Positions 8,444-21,662 of a stretch of DNA of 64,000 bases are shown piece after piece (positions within the stretch are counted from its first letter, which is position 1; every line of letters begins with the position of its first letter). This DNA is from Branchiostoma floridae (Eukaryota > Chordata > Leptocardii > Amphioxiformes > Branchiostomatidae), in the NCBI RefSeq assembly GCF_000003815.2, contig NC_049981.1:11313062-11377061 (forward strand), written 5' to 3'. The notes beneath the pieces are model-generated. The model made no database searches. It saw only the letters and a program-made list of their open reading frames with translations, and was not told where the DNA came from. Position numbers and translations under genes: made by a program.

Positions 8444-11400
8444 ATGGAGATGCACACCAACAAGTCGGACACCAATGCTCGAAGTACAAGGAAAAAGGTA
8501 GCGTACGTCGCAGTTCTTGCGCTAGTCATTATTCTCATATCTGTGATCGTGGCGAGCTTGGTGCATCGCAAGATCCTAGGCGACTCCTCGGTAGAAGACC
8601 CTCCGTGGCACCGTGCACGCTTGCCAAAGTCGCTCGTTCCTCAACATTACCGTCTGGAGCTGAAGCCGGACTTGGAAGCCTCCGTGTTTACGGGAGCGGT
8701 AGAGATCACCCTCTATTGTTTAGAACCCACGAGATATATTGTTCTCCATGCCAACCTGTTGAACATCACGGCGGACTCGGTATTCTTAAAGACATTCAGG
8801 GGAGGCAGTCTGACCCTTGAGGACTGGTTCCTTTATCCCAAGAACGAATTCTTGGTCTTGAAGTCCAAGACGTCGTTGGAAACCGGTCAGAGATACGTGA
8901 TTGGGATAAAATTCCAAGGACAACTTCTTGAAGACATGAGAGGATTCTACCGTAGTTACTACACGGCTAACTCCACTAGAAGGTACGTACGAAAACGTTC
9001 TTTAAGTTCTACCTCTAACTATTTTCTTGTGTTGAAACCACGAACAAAAGCTCATAATTCTTGAAACCCTGGCCTTCTTTGTTAAAGTATCCATTTGTTG
9101 CGCTACGGCCAAAATAAATCAAGGCACTAACGTTACATGCAGTTGAAAGCCATGACGAAAAAGGTTTACTATATTTGAAAAAAAAAAGACTATGCATGTA
9201 AAAACTATAGCAAATATAGGAGGTTTTCTGAGGATATTTGATAGACGATATTTCTTTTATACACTTCCAATGCAATTGTTTTTGCTGAGATGAAATGATG
9301 ATCTTAAGGTATATTGTTAATTCTGGACGGTCCCTACGGAAGCATGTCTGTCGTGCTTCACAGCGCTCTTTCCGAAGACCCAAGTGAACTTCTTAAGACG
9401 GATAATGTACTACTTAAGACAAATCGTACCTTCTTTCCGGTTAAGACTCGCCCCTGTTTACGCACGATAAGGATAAGACTGGTTCGGTTTGGTTTGGCTT
9501 GATACGGATCTCAATTAGTGACGGATATATCACTAATCTTCCTGGAGTCCGGGTGATTTGTAGTGAATCAACAACTCTAGACGGAAGGATATGCATAATC
9601 GCACACCGGGGCATGCCCCTACTCTTTTTCGGAAGATGTGGTGGGTTCGTAAACGAGATGTGGCTCTCCCCAAACCTCCATTTAACGTCTTATCCAAGGG
9701 ACTGCCCTGGCCGAAGCCGAAGCTAGGTACTCATTTTTTCACCTGAGTGGAAGTGAGAAAAGTTGTGTCACGTATAAGTTTTCCCATGGCAGGTTTCGAA
9801 CCCAGGATCTCTTGGGCCTGAGCCCAAAGCGCTGCCGATTTGGGATCGATGTATATATTAAGCCACGCGATCTCAGACTACAAATATATCTCTCGATTTA
9901 TTAGCTCAAGAAATACATAATAAGACATGCATCGTTACAATCTTTTCTAGAATGTTGATCAAAGCGACACGCAAAGAAAAAAAGATTCAATAGTAAAGGC
10001 TACAACAGTCTTAACTCTTGATTTATCCAGTATTTACTGTTTCTCATAATTTTCTCATTTTCTCGTTTATTGCGTTGAAGGAAAAGTGACCTCCCTACAG
10101 AGCATAACGTTAGATCTTTTTTTTCCAACTGAAGTTGTTTTTTTGGTAAGTGTACTATTTTCAAATCCAGAAAGACAATGAGAAGAGACAGCGAATGTAT
10201 TTTCCATTATGTATATGTATCTGTGTATATAGCCGGTATAACCGCCCTTCGGGGTAAAACACACCATTTTTTTTTACAGCAATACGTAATTTGTTTTCTT
10301 TCCTTTTATGTATATGTATCGGTGTATAGTCGGTATAAAAGCCCTTGTGTATCAGTATATATCTATATCTACAAATCCGCTATACAATCACGTCAAGCTA
10401 TAAGCGTTGTTTCAAGCTTATCTAATGAGGATACCAGTTACGTGTACTTGGTGGTAACGAGTTCTACTCCACAAAAGTTGTAGGCAAATTCGATTTTTGA
10501 ACACGACCAATCGTACATCTTAACTCTGGTAGTTGAGGGCATGGCTATTTCTTGTTCTTTTCTGAGCTGAGCTGAGCTTTGAATGCTATATTGGGATACT
10601 GTGTCCGTTGTCTCCTGGCATCCGTTCACACCATTGTTCGCGAAGCTTGGGTGCTTAGGAGCTGTCTCTGCCTTATACCGCAGGATGCGGTGTTTGTGTA
10701 AAACGTCATTACAACTGTGATGAAGCACTTGACGTGGATGGACTTGGTGATATGTAGTTAAGGGATGGTTTCACAACTTCCTGTGCCACGTCTATACGAA
10801 GTCATTTCTGAAGCGTTTGCATATAGGTCATCTCGCCAAAACGAATTTGTTGTGTTGTGTTGGTGATTTATCTTGTGGTGGTCTCGCACGTTCACACTTC
10901 TCTTCAAACAAAGTCAGTTTTTTTCAGCCTCTGTTCTTGACAAATTCTGTCTCATAACATCACGTAGTACGCTTTGTCAGTCACAAGACCTATTACAAAA
11001 TCATCATTCATCTGTAGTTATTTTCCAAGCACAACATGTCGTACGATTTTCACGTCATAAGATTTTCAAGCAGGCTGTGACAGAACCCATCGCCAACTAA
11101 AGATAAAGATCTAAGACAGCCGTTTGGAAGCAAGACTGCTTAATTTTGTACGACAGATCCAAGATTAGTCCAAGAATGATCTTCTTGCGTGCGCGATCGT
11201 ACGTCGATCGTGCGAAGAATGAGACTAGACCCTGTGGTATGTTGTACATTTCAGGTATCTAGCCGTCTCCCAGTTTGCCCCCATGGATGCCCGGAAAGCC
11301 TTCCCTTGTTTTGACGAACCCGCCATGAAAGCAACGTTTGACGTCACTCTTGTCCACCAATCAGAGCACTCGTCACTCTCTAATATGCAAATTCGGTGAG

Positions 11401-14400
11401 TTGGTCTACTGTCGCTATGTACATACGGAAACGGTTATAAATTGATAGTACGCAAAGCAATTAAAAAAACGTTATACAGTAAAGCGTCTATCAAAAGTAA
11501 TCTTCCATGTGGGATGAAACAATGTTGGTTTGGCGGAGTAATAAGCTATTTATCTTGTTCATCTTTGTTTCTTCAATGTTTTTTTACTAGCCAATCAGAA
11601 GTAAGATCTGGAGGCTGGGTGGCAGACCACTACTACACCACAGTGCGCATGTCCACCTATCTTCTCGCTTTCGTCATTTCTGACTTCAGTTTCAAAGAGG
11701 GCGTCACTGGTGTCCATGGTAACGTCACGGTAAACAACAACATCAAACTTTTGATATCATATATTGTAAGGTCAGTTTGACTTATATTAATGACCATCAA
11801 TGGTCCGTCTTGTATCTTCTATATATGATCTTCTATCAATGTCATAGCTATATGTGATTATTATTCATGAAGAAATAAAATGTCCTCCATCACAGAATTT
11901 GGAATCAATGTGATTTTCGACTCACTCGCTTCAGATGACTGACTCAATCGCTGTGAACATGTGACATTCTGCATGTGTGACGTCAGAAATGGGTCAAATA
12001 TTGTTGACACCGCCCACCGTCAAAAATCACGTATGTAGCACAGAGATTGGGTAAGAAGACTTAAGAACTCTGATTCACTCGAAAATCCATGTATGTCAAA
12101 TTATTAGGTTGGAGAATAGGTTTTGTTTTTCAAAATTTACTTGAACGACTCAAATAACAGGCTACATATGCTGATATGTAATCATAACAACAGCAAAACA
12201 ATTTAAGTGTGTGTCGTATCTATGAACCCTTTAACGTTATCCAGGGGTACTTCACGAAGTTGCTACTGCGTATGTGTTCTGGAGAGGATGTGTACCATTA
12301 ACACACGCATATTGTTGTAACAACTGTAAATCCCTAACAGCTCAGGGTATGGGCCCAACGGAATGCTGTGACTGGCGGAGAGGTAGACTATGCATTAAGC
12401 GTCGCCAGACGGGTCCTGGTGTATTACGAGAACACCTTCAAGATTCCTTATCCGCTGCCAAAACTAGGTATGTTTTTCCACACCTCGGTACATAAAGACA
12501 ACAAAGATTGAATCAAAATTGACTTCTGTAATACCAAAAATATATACAGCTAGGGGACCCCAAAACCTACAGGACACTATCTTCCAAGAGGCTCTACCAC
12601 CCAAACATCACGACCATGGCATATATCCAGGAGATATATAAACTTGCTCCTTCTCAAAAATAAAGAAGTTATTGTTTTGTATACCATGCTATGTTTTGTG
12701 TATTTTAAACCTTCCTGATCACTTAGCTAGCTATAGATTCCATAATTAAGGCAACATTTTTGTACAACTTTGTTTTTTTTTCGTCACACGCTCGCATCAC
12801 TTTTGGGGTGCACAAAAGATATCATCCATGCAATAAAATCGGTCTGGTCTCATATAACTTCATACCTTTGTACATTTTCTGTCTCTCTCTCGGTGTCCAG
12901 ACATCGTTGCCGTTCCGCAGATGGGCGTCCCCGCCATGGAGAACTGGGGTCTCGTAGTTTCTCACGAGAACAGGCTGCTCTACGCACCACAACTCTCGCC
13001 TGTGTGGAAGAAAGAAGCAGTGGCATCCATGATCGCTCATGAGCTGGCACACATGGTGATCTTTTTTGGTGCATTGTTTCCCGTTTGCTACTTTATGATT
13101 GCTTAATTTACAAGTATTTGCATATGTCGCTGAATGTAGCTATTTTAGCTATATTAGCCTATATTAGAATCTCTATTCTCCAGAAGGAGTGGCTTTCCAT
13201 CATCATTAGCTTATACAGATATGAATGATAGCACATAATGATGGCAATAGCAAATCTTGACATTTTTATCAAGCCATCACCCGAAGAAGAAACAGATACC
13301 TCGTACTATACTACTTACTCAAGTTTTTAAATGATAGCAATGATTGGTTGTGGTCTGCGTTTACGCGTGTAGTGGTTCGGGAACCTGGTGACGCCCGTGT
13401 GGTGGGATGGGGTGTGGCTGAAGGAAGGGCTGGCGACTTGGGCCGCAGTCAGAGGAGTGGACGCCGCAGAGCCGACATGGATGGTGGTGGGTTGCTGTAA
13501 ACGTTGGTCATGATTTGAGTCGTCACATGTATGCAAATTATTCTTTATTTACATTCTTGTGATAAATTAGTTGATAATTTTGATAGATACTCTGACATTG
13601 GAGTTCACCTGATTTTGAAACAGCACTGTTGTAGCAAGTTTTAACAAACTCCTAGAGTGTGTAACACAAACTTTCTGTAACTGGCCAGAATATCAAAGAC
13701 CTTCAAGAAAAACGGATCCGCTAGGAGGCGTGATTAGATGATGTGCTGTACTTTCACATCACGATTTCTGACCCAGACCTACCACAAAGGTGAAACAACC
13801 AGAGGGGCGAGTAGAACAGAAAGAAACAACATCCCGACTACAAAAGCACTAGTGCCCCTGGGCAAGGACGATAGGCAGTACTTAAACACCACTGTTACAA
13901 AGGGATGCTTAACATCAAGTTTGAAGAATTGGGCATTAAAATGCTGCATCACACTTTTTTTTATCCTAGAAAGAGCGGTACTTCGTGCAGTCCCTCCACC
14001 AGATCCTCCTAGTGGATTCGTCCAACTTGTCGCATCCTCTTCAGCTGACCGTCACCGGGCAAGATGACGTGGGACGGGTGTATGATCAACTCTCCTACAA
14101 AAAGGCAATACTTTTAATATTGCAGGAATAACAGGCATCAGATGGCAATGGATGCATTTTAAAGATAAACATTTTGATCCCAAAGAATGAAACTGCAAAT
14201 GAAACATATAATAGAAAGATAGTAGTTGGGCCTTCTTCAGGATGGCTGATCCAATGACTTTGATCACGTTACCTCAGGAACACGCACGTGACTGGGCTTA
14301 TGGGTCAAAGGTGCCTCAAAGTCGGTACCGCCCCCTCCCCTATCTCCGATGGTAAAAAGGTTTCATGGAGGTATTTATAACTTGTGTTGAGTCGAAAGTG

Positions 14401-17400
14401 TAAATATTAATCGTGCTACTGCGAACGCGTACGAAATAGCATTTGTGTTGATAAAATCACTCTTTAAGGACTCTTTAAGCTATATTGTATAATTAGACCT
14501 TATTAACAGATTTATTTTGCGGATACGACTCTTCCAACAGGGCGCTTCGCTGATGCGGATGCTGAACACCGTACTAGACGGAACATTCACCAAAGGGATT
14601 GTGGTAAGGAACGCATCGGGAAAATTGTAACAGCGAGTTTGTGTGGAAATCCTAATAAAATTTTTGTCAGATAAATGTTTGTGCAATGTTTTTGGGATAT
14701 TTTTTTCTTCAAATTTTGTATGATGACTGGCATGGTTAATTCATTTCCTTCCTGATCTCTACTCTAGAAGTATCTTCAAAAGTACAAATACGCCAACGCT
14801 GCACAGGACGACCTTTGGGAGTGTCTTACTGAGGTAAATGTCTTACTGAGGAAAATTTTACTACTGACGATTCCAGTTGTTGCTCGAATAAAATAAAGCC
14901 AACTTTTTTTGCAACATTCAAGCTGAACGCATATGAAAGTTAATGTGTGACGGTCATTAAACATTGTTGAGGTTTTATACAGTCTTCTGAAATTATAACA
15001 TGAAGTCTATATGAGTTGACCTGAACGGCAGTGTGAGAGCACATCAATCATCCCTCAATCGAGACGGGGGCCGATACCGACTACCAGGCGCCTTTGTCCG
15101 GCTGTTGACGTCACACTTCCGTTCAGTTCATGTGACCGACCGTTTGACTGCCGTATAGGCAGCCCAGGAGGACGGCCGTACCGACGTGCAAGTGAAAGAC
15201 GTGATGGACACCTGGACGTTACAGATGGGCTTCCCTGTGGTCACGGTCATCAGGAACTACAGCAACGGCAGTGTCACGGTCAGCCAACGTCACTTCCTGT
15301 ATGACCCGGAAGCAAACGTTCAAGAAAGTCTGCGCAAGTGCGTAATCTTCATTTTTTTGCCAGAAAAATATCTCGCCAGTTCTATATCTCGCCAAATCTT
15401 AATATTATTTGGCTTTCCCAAGATCTCATTTAAGTTATTTTCATTGCAGTAACGTATGGCAAGTGCCGCTGGCTTTTATGTCACGTGATAGCGGGAATGT
15501 GTCACGTGACAACGGGGCTATGTCGAGCCGTGACGTACTCTGGCTGAAGAAAAGAGAAGGTACATTTCTATAATCATTAACATTTGCCTATGGCATAAAC
15601 CTGCGGACATTTTGTTAATAAATATAGCGTGGCATTTTTTTGCATTGCAGATGAAAATAAAGATGCATAAGTGTTAATGCCGCATTGGTCTGCAGCACGT
15701 CTGGGGCCGCATCTGTTAGCAGCGACACCTAGCTGCAGTACGAGATAGAACCAGTCAGTATTGCCCTGAGGAAAGAAAACAGACGATCGCCGTAACATCG
15801 GCTTGAATAAAGCACTTGGTTGTGTGTGTACAAAGTCCTTGTTATCCGATGCACCATTTCTTTTTACATTAAACAACAATCATTGCTTCCTTTTTACCGT
15901 GCAGAAGACTTTCGTTCCTCCATTGATGCCAGTTCGTGGTTGCTGGCAAATACCAATCAGACAGGCTACTACAGAGTCAACTATGACGTCACTAACTGGA
16001 GGCTGATGGCGGAGGATTTAAACTCCGACAATTTTCAGGTCAATAATGTGAATCATTATCAGTTACAGGATAGAATGCACTCTTCAATCAGAGGATAAGG
16101 GTATGGCTTGTTTGGGCGTCTTTGAAAGTCTTTCTTCGAGCTTTTTTGTTTGCCATTTTTGGCCAGAGGTTTGGCTGGCAGAAAATATCCCCCCCCCCTT
16201 CAAAAATGCTTTAAATGTTGTTAAAAACCAGGCAAAGCCTAACTAATTTTCGTAGATAAAGAGATATTTTCTTACGTTACAGTATCTCGCCAATTTCTGA
16301 CCAATGTTTTTGTGCCCGTTTTTTCTAGAATATTCCTTCACAGAGCAGAGCAGGGCTCATAGACGATGCTTTTAACCTCGTCCGGTATGTACTGACTCCA
16401 GTATTAGATTCTGGAACGACCATTGGTTTTATATACGTCTATGGGTTTTGTTGAAAGTTACAAAAAAACATTATAGCCTTGTGTTGAGTATTTTTCAGGT
16501 CGGGTGATCTCGCACCTGCTGTCGCACTCAACCTCTCGCGATATCTGAAGCGAGAGCGTGAGTACCTTCCGTGGCTGGCTGCAGAAAGGGTCTTTGGGTA
16601 CTTGCACATGATGCTGGCTGATACAAATAGCAGTTCGGATCTGAAGGTGTGTGGTTCGTAAACCCTGCATGATATCCATAGTCATAGGAAAATATATCAA
16701 AGAATGCCTAGACGCTAGAAATCTCTGATTGTAATGATTGTAAAAGGCCATCTTCATACCATACTATGCACTCTTGTATTAAGTAGATTAACCTTATAGT
16801 TATGTATACTGTAGTAATTTGTTACTTGATGCCATACTTTGTACTTTGTGCAATTGTTGCGCAATAATATATACATGTAAAAAGATGGATAAATGATGAA
16901 GTAGTGTCACGGCCCTTGTGAGTGCAGTGTATCTAAGCCACGGTATACGTATTGGAAGGTGGAGTCCAACCCTCTCCTCTCACTGTCTTTTACCTCCCAT
17001 CAAAAGTATGGAACCCATTTTTACTCATGGGTGCAGTAAGGAAAGACATGCAAAGTGTCTTTTCCAGTGCCATCTGGAAATTATGCCAGGAATCAAACCC
17101 GTAACCTCTTTATCTAGCGTCTGCAAGACATTCGACGCCACTCAACGTAGCACACACGAGGCAAGGACAGCAAGGACATTTTTTTAAATTATCTTTTCAT
17201 ACTTTTTAAACGTGTAATGTTTACTTTATAACGGGTAGCTGCTCAGTTCGTGAGTGGCGTTTTTTTCTCTTTGGTGATGATCTTGACATGATTTTCAGTT
17301 TTACGTACAAAGCCTGCTGGCTCCTGTCTACCATGAGCTAGGATGGGAACACAGCGGAGAGCACACCACACAGTAGGTGGTAATCTAGACTGTTTTCCTA

Positions 17401-18439
17401 TAGGACGTGGTCAAGGAAAACTTCCACAAGAGACGGAATGAAATAGCGTGCATCTGTTCGAAAATACTGCCCTCCATTACGTGAAAACGAATGTGTAGCT
17501 TCGCTGTGTGTTCAAGTATGTTTCCACTGGCTCGGGTCCAAGTTTGTTCGTTGTAACCGTCTGACAGGCTGGCAGGAAGTGAATTATTACACATGGCCAA
17601 AAGTAAGGGCCCAAAGAAAGACATGTATCCTAATAGATTAGAGCATGCATTGTAATTATGTATATAAAATATTTTTCTCCAAGAATTCATAAAACTTTAT
17701 TTCACGGCGAAATTGAATCTTAGCTTTTTTCTCACCTCTCAGGTTGAACAGGTTGACAGTGCTGTCAATGGCATGTCAGTATGGATACCCAGAATGTCTC
17801 CAAGTAGCAAGGGGAAGAAAAGAGGCTCTCGACAATGGCGGCAGGTAGGGCCTAAGTTCTAGGCTGGAAAATACTACTGATTTTGTTGCTTTGAATGGAC
17901 GGTTTGCTGTGTGGAACGGAGTGTTATCATTTCCATAATTCCAACTACTGTTTATGTCCCTACTAGTTATTAAAAGAGTAAACTTCTCCTCGTATTTTTA
18001 CAGCGTGGAACCAAGCATGAAAGCAATCATTCTGCAATATGGCAGCAACCGCACTGGGTCAGGGCTAGTGGCCGCCATCTTGAACCGGTGAGGTGATATG
18101 AATTCACTGCAGTTTATCGACTGACACATTTTCTGACATGTTTTAGTGAATAGCTCTTTTCCAGTGCACTTGTCGTATAGCTCCTTGCAGCTGGTTGTGC
18201 CTGCAGAGTACAAAAACAAGAGCTATCAACCACTAAAAATCACAACCATTGCATCTCCAGAAGCTAGATATAAAACTTTCGAACGTTCCGCTGTAGTACC
18301 ATAACAAGCTGCTATGAGGCACAAAGTCTAACCATTACAATGTCTTACCCACATACCAAACATCAATACATACCATAAAAACGTTATGCAGTCCATACAC
18401 AAACGTACAAACATACATAAATGTACATACATACATTGT

Positions 18440-18477
<38 letters not shown>

Positions 18478-19736
18478 CACACACACATACATACATACAT
18501 ACATACATACATACATACATACATACAAACAAAAACATAACCTTTTTTTGCGAAGGTAGTAAGTAACTATCTATAATCACTTCTGTGTGAGTTTCAGGAC
18601 CAGGATCCTGGTGGATTCTGGACTATTCACGAAGGAAGACTTGCTGAATAAGTTAATGACCTTAGTTGACTCTAAAGAAGAGAAGAAACTAGTTTTTGAC
18701 TTTCTTCGAAATAACTGGGACTACATGATAGAGGGGTAAGTGTAAACAGACAATTGGACTCATGGAATTCTCGATCAGTCCTCCTGTATTCTAGAAGCGG
18801 GTATGTCACTGGACGCAAGGGAAAATTGGCGCAAATTTGCAAAGTTGACGCAATTTTCTAGCCTAATTTGCATCATCAGTTGGCCAGTCCAATGAGGATA
18901 TCCCAATTTCGTGCGAAAGAAAATAAATGAAATTTCATTGCTTTGATTGCTTAATGTGTGTAAATCGTTGTCTATCTTCAGCGACATTCACAACCCCCAT
19001 TTTATATCTGTCTTATGAAGCTCCACAGTTCCTTCTGGACTCATCAACAAGCTGACGGAGGAATTCACCACACACAAGGACTTGAGACAGGTAAGATTTC
19101 CTGTGACGATGTTTAACAAATAGACATAGTTAACCTGGCGACAAACTAGCCTGTTTTACTGACAGTCTCTTGCTCAAGTTGCTGTTGGGGCCTCCTCCCC
19201 AAAAGCTTGTCGCCATCTCCAAGTCAAGAGTCACCAAGAGGATCTCAGAATACTTAATCACTATAGCAATACATGTACATCCAATAGGAGCTCAGGATTC
19301 TTAATCATTACAACAATACATCCAATAGGAACTCAGTATTCTCTGTCACTATGGAAGCCAGTCACCTCTAACACTGTGGCAACAGACAGTTTTCATTCTG
19401 GCCGCATGTCAGTTATGTTTAAATCAATAGATCATAGTAGGGGGTCAAAGTAGGATGATCACAATTCTCCTGAGTAGCCACCAAGCTTCTATCTTCTGTA
19501 GAGATATTCTACCTAAAGGTTAGACAAAAAATAAAGAGATCAAGCTCACGTGGACTGATTAATTTCCACAGTTTGAAGACTTCTTGACCAGCCATCCCAA
19601 CATGGCGTCTCGTTCTGACGTCACGGCGGCGCTGGAGCGGATCCGCCAGCACGTCCTGTGGAGAGAGCGTAACGAGGACGCTGTGAGGGACTGGCTGGCA
19701 CGGGAGCGGTACGGGAGGGGAACGAGGACGCCGTGA
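8444..19736 (+). CDS. Gene A: membrane aminopeptidase N-like, M1 family
   Basis: Twenty coding exons: 8444-8982, 11255-11395, 11591-11729, 12341-12467, 12901-13055, 13373-13486, 13970-14104, 14541-14603, 14768-14833, 15159-15337, 15450-15559, 15905-16038, 16329-16384, 16499-16646, 17299-17372, 17743-17844, 18004-18087, 18598-18735, 19021-19090, 19572-19736; 912 aa. A short cytoplasmic N-terminus, one membrane anchor (about residues 19-41), then the ectopeptidase. It is expected to be a zinc enzyme removing N-terminal residues from peptides at the cell surface. Zinc site HELAH (362-366) with Glu385 in WLKEG; catalytic Tyr448 in LSYKK. Odd points: PAMEN (326-330) replaces GAMEN, exon 7 ends at a GC donor, and exon 17 is 84 bp against 171 in gene B, losing 29 codons. 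The ATG at 8444 was chosen because the frame upstream has only a TTG. Same exon layout as gene B. Ortholog identity (ANPEP or another M1 member) is not settled. Confidence 0.86.
8983..11254. other. Gene A intron 1
   Basis: A 2.3-kb intron between the anchor/N-domain exon and exon 2. It holds an antisense tRNA-SINE-like copy (9690-9860) and a local duplication of a tatgtatatgtatcngtgta block with a following ccctt (10200-10350). No further coding exon is seen. Confidence 0.6.
9690..9860 (-). mobile_element. tRNA-derived SINE, antisense
   Basis: Read on the minus strand, a pol III B-box-like GGTTCGAAACCTG (near 9793-9805) is followed by a tail containing a version of ttcactcacttccactcaggtg (9740-9760). 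The same tail order occurs in the plus-strand SINE at 60915. Diverged, with ends not resolved. Confidence 0.5.
15010..15137. mobile_element. Short foldback MITE in gene A intron 9
   Basis: The ends gacctgaacggcagtgtga (15018) and tcacacttccgttcagttc (to about 15130) are near-perfect inverted repeats. A related, partly inverted copy with ggtatcggcccccgtct lies in gene B intron 3 (26370-26440). No coding capacity. Confidence 0.6.
16900..17175 (-). mobile_element. SINE-like repeat, antisense, in gene A intron 14
   Basis: It contains aatcaaacccgtaacc (17091-17106), the complement of a B-box-like motif. A segment with ttactcatgggtgcagtaaggaaag resembles the tails of the other SINE copies in this window. 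Weak but consistent. Confidence 0.4.
18240..18545. repeat. Repeat with compound CA and ATAC microsatellite beside exon 18
   Basis: A dispersed repeat segment (18280-18330, related to 5810-5850 and 54190-54240) runs into (CA)n at about 18440-18486 and (CATA)n to 18528. Exon 18 of gene A starts 53 bases further on. Copy C has a shorter CA tract at the same place (4318-4333). Confidence 0.7.
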
Positions 19737-21662
19737 GGGGCTGGCTGGCAAGGGAGAGACACGGGAGGGGATAGGGTTATCTATACTCATACTTACGTCT
19801 GGTGTAATATTTGCAACCAGCAGGTACCCAATTTACGTGCTCGAGGCACCTCCTAGAACACGGGACCCCCGTTTTACGTCCCTTCCGGAATACGAATGCG
19901 TGAATTCTTGATCGGGCTACAGCATCCAGTCTTCCTTACAGCGGCTTGTCTGACAAGCCGTACTTTTTACGTATAGCAAAAATACGTCAACAAGTTCATT
20001 CTCATTCTGTTATACCACCAAGCGATTTGACAGATCGCCTGACTAATTTCATAGATAAAAGATGAATATTTTTACTGCGACTTTTGTGTGCTTTGTTGCT
20101 TGTTGAGCTATGGGTACCCAGGCGTCTTTGTCTGACGAAACTCAGTATTGATCATGAAAAAGTGCTTTATTCCAGTGGCATGTGTAGTATTATGTTGTGT
20201 CCACGTGTTCTGGCGCAATTAAGTATTGGTTATGACAAGTACTATTTCAGTGGCATGTGTAGTACTGTGTTGTGTGCACGTGTTCTGGCGCAATAAAGTA
20301 TTGGTTATGACAAGTGCTATTTCAGTGACATATGTGTAGTATTATGTTGTGAAACGCGTGTTCTAACGTAATACGTATTGGTTATGACAAGTACTATTTC
20401 AGTGACATGTGTAGTATTATGTTATGTGCACGTGTTCTAACGTAATCCGTATTGGTTATGACAAGTACTATTCCAGTGACATGTGTAGTATTATTTTGTG
20501 AAACGCGTGTTCTAACGTAATACGTATTGGTTATGACAAGTACTATTTCAATGGCATGTGTAGTATTATATGTTGTGAGCACGTGTTCTGGGGTAATTGG
20601 TTATAAAAAAGTACTATCGGCATTGGCACGTGCAGTACTATGTTTTGTGCACGTCTACAGCAAAAGTTTCGCCTTTCCTTTTTGAGCAGCAGCTATGAGC
20701 TTTTTTTTACACGTAATGTCGTCTGACTTGCCTTGATAACCTGACGTGGTGAATCACCATCAGGAACACTAGCCTGGCATCCATTGAACTCCGTTGGTCT
20801 TAGCCAAGAACCCGTCTTTGCAATCAGTTCTTGGATAGGGTTGACCGAGCCTAAGACTGGTGGATACTAGGCTATAGGAACATGGCTCAACTCCATGAGA
20901 TGAGCTGTGTGACATTAACTAGCACATGTCTTACATTACACCATACTGGGCTGCCAGGTATAGGATGGAATAATTGTTTCTCGTCATATTGCGTAACAAA
21001 AATGTTATGGACAATGAAAGATTAGAGTGCATGTGACTATGTAGAATGTATAAACAAAACAAAAAAAATAAACAAAAACAGTTACGGGGGAAAAAAGAAA
21101 CAATATGCATCATTCCGCGTAATTCGCTAGCAGACGACACACTAAACTACATACGAATGGAGCAAATAGGATCGTAAGTTATAGCAGAGTACACACACAT
21201 GTACGGACATGACTTCAGTATGTGGCCCTCATTTTCGGAGGTAACAAGCAAAACATTACGCTGGGAGGGGGGATACCAGCTTAGTCACGTTTGAAACCGT
21301 ATTCCGGTTACTGCAGCGCCACCTACCAGTGGGAATTCGAACCAGTCTTTATTGCCATGTAACTCAACATTCAACGAAGAGCTGTGTTATCCATTAAGCA
21401 TCACAATACGGCTGTTGAGGATGCCATATCCATAAACGAAGAATTCCCTCGCTGCAAATGGTTTGCCGATGTTTGACACACCTTATACCAAATACGCTGC
21501 CCTAATATTTGCATTGCCTCTGCCCGGGGTTGGTGTTGGCACGGTAGTGACGTCCTTAGATTTCATGTTTACATATCGCTGATAACATCTCGCCTTTACA
21601 ACATCATTCGGTCACTCTGTTGTTAACAAGCCAAGGACGTGATACCGGCGACTGTACAAGAA
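19737..21662. other. Intergenic region between genes A and B
   Basis: It opens with the end of a second minisatellite unit, then a 3' flank shared with copy C (19790-20050) that carries about 130 extra bases absent from copy C. The 75-bp satellite follows. AATAAA occurs at 20291-20296 inside the satellite and could serve as the gene A poly(A) signal. The last kilobase (20660-21662) must hold the gene B promoter; no clear TATA box was seen. Confidence 0.5.
20150..20655. repeat. About 75-bp satellite, 6-7 units, downstream of gene A
   Basis: The landmark gttatgacaagt recurs at 20229, 20304, 20381, 20455 and 20530, with diverged units on either side. Spacing is 74-77. Most units carry a gtgcacgtgtt or aacgcgtgtt core, so an E-box-like CACGTG recurs. 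It is homologous to the shorter array at 6904-7175. Confidence 0.85.
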
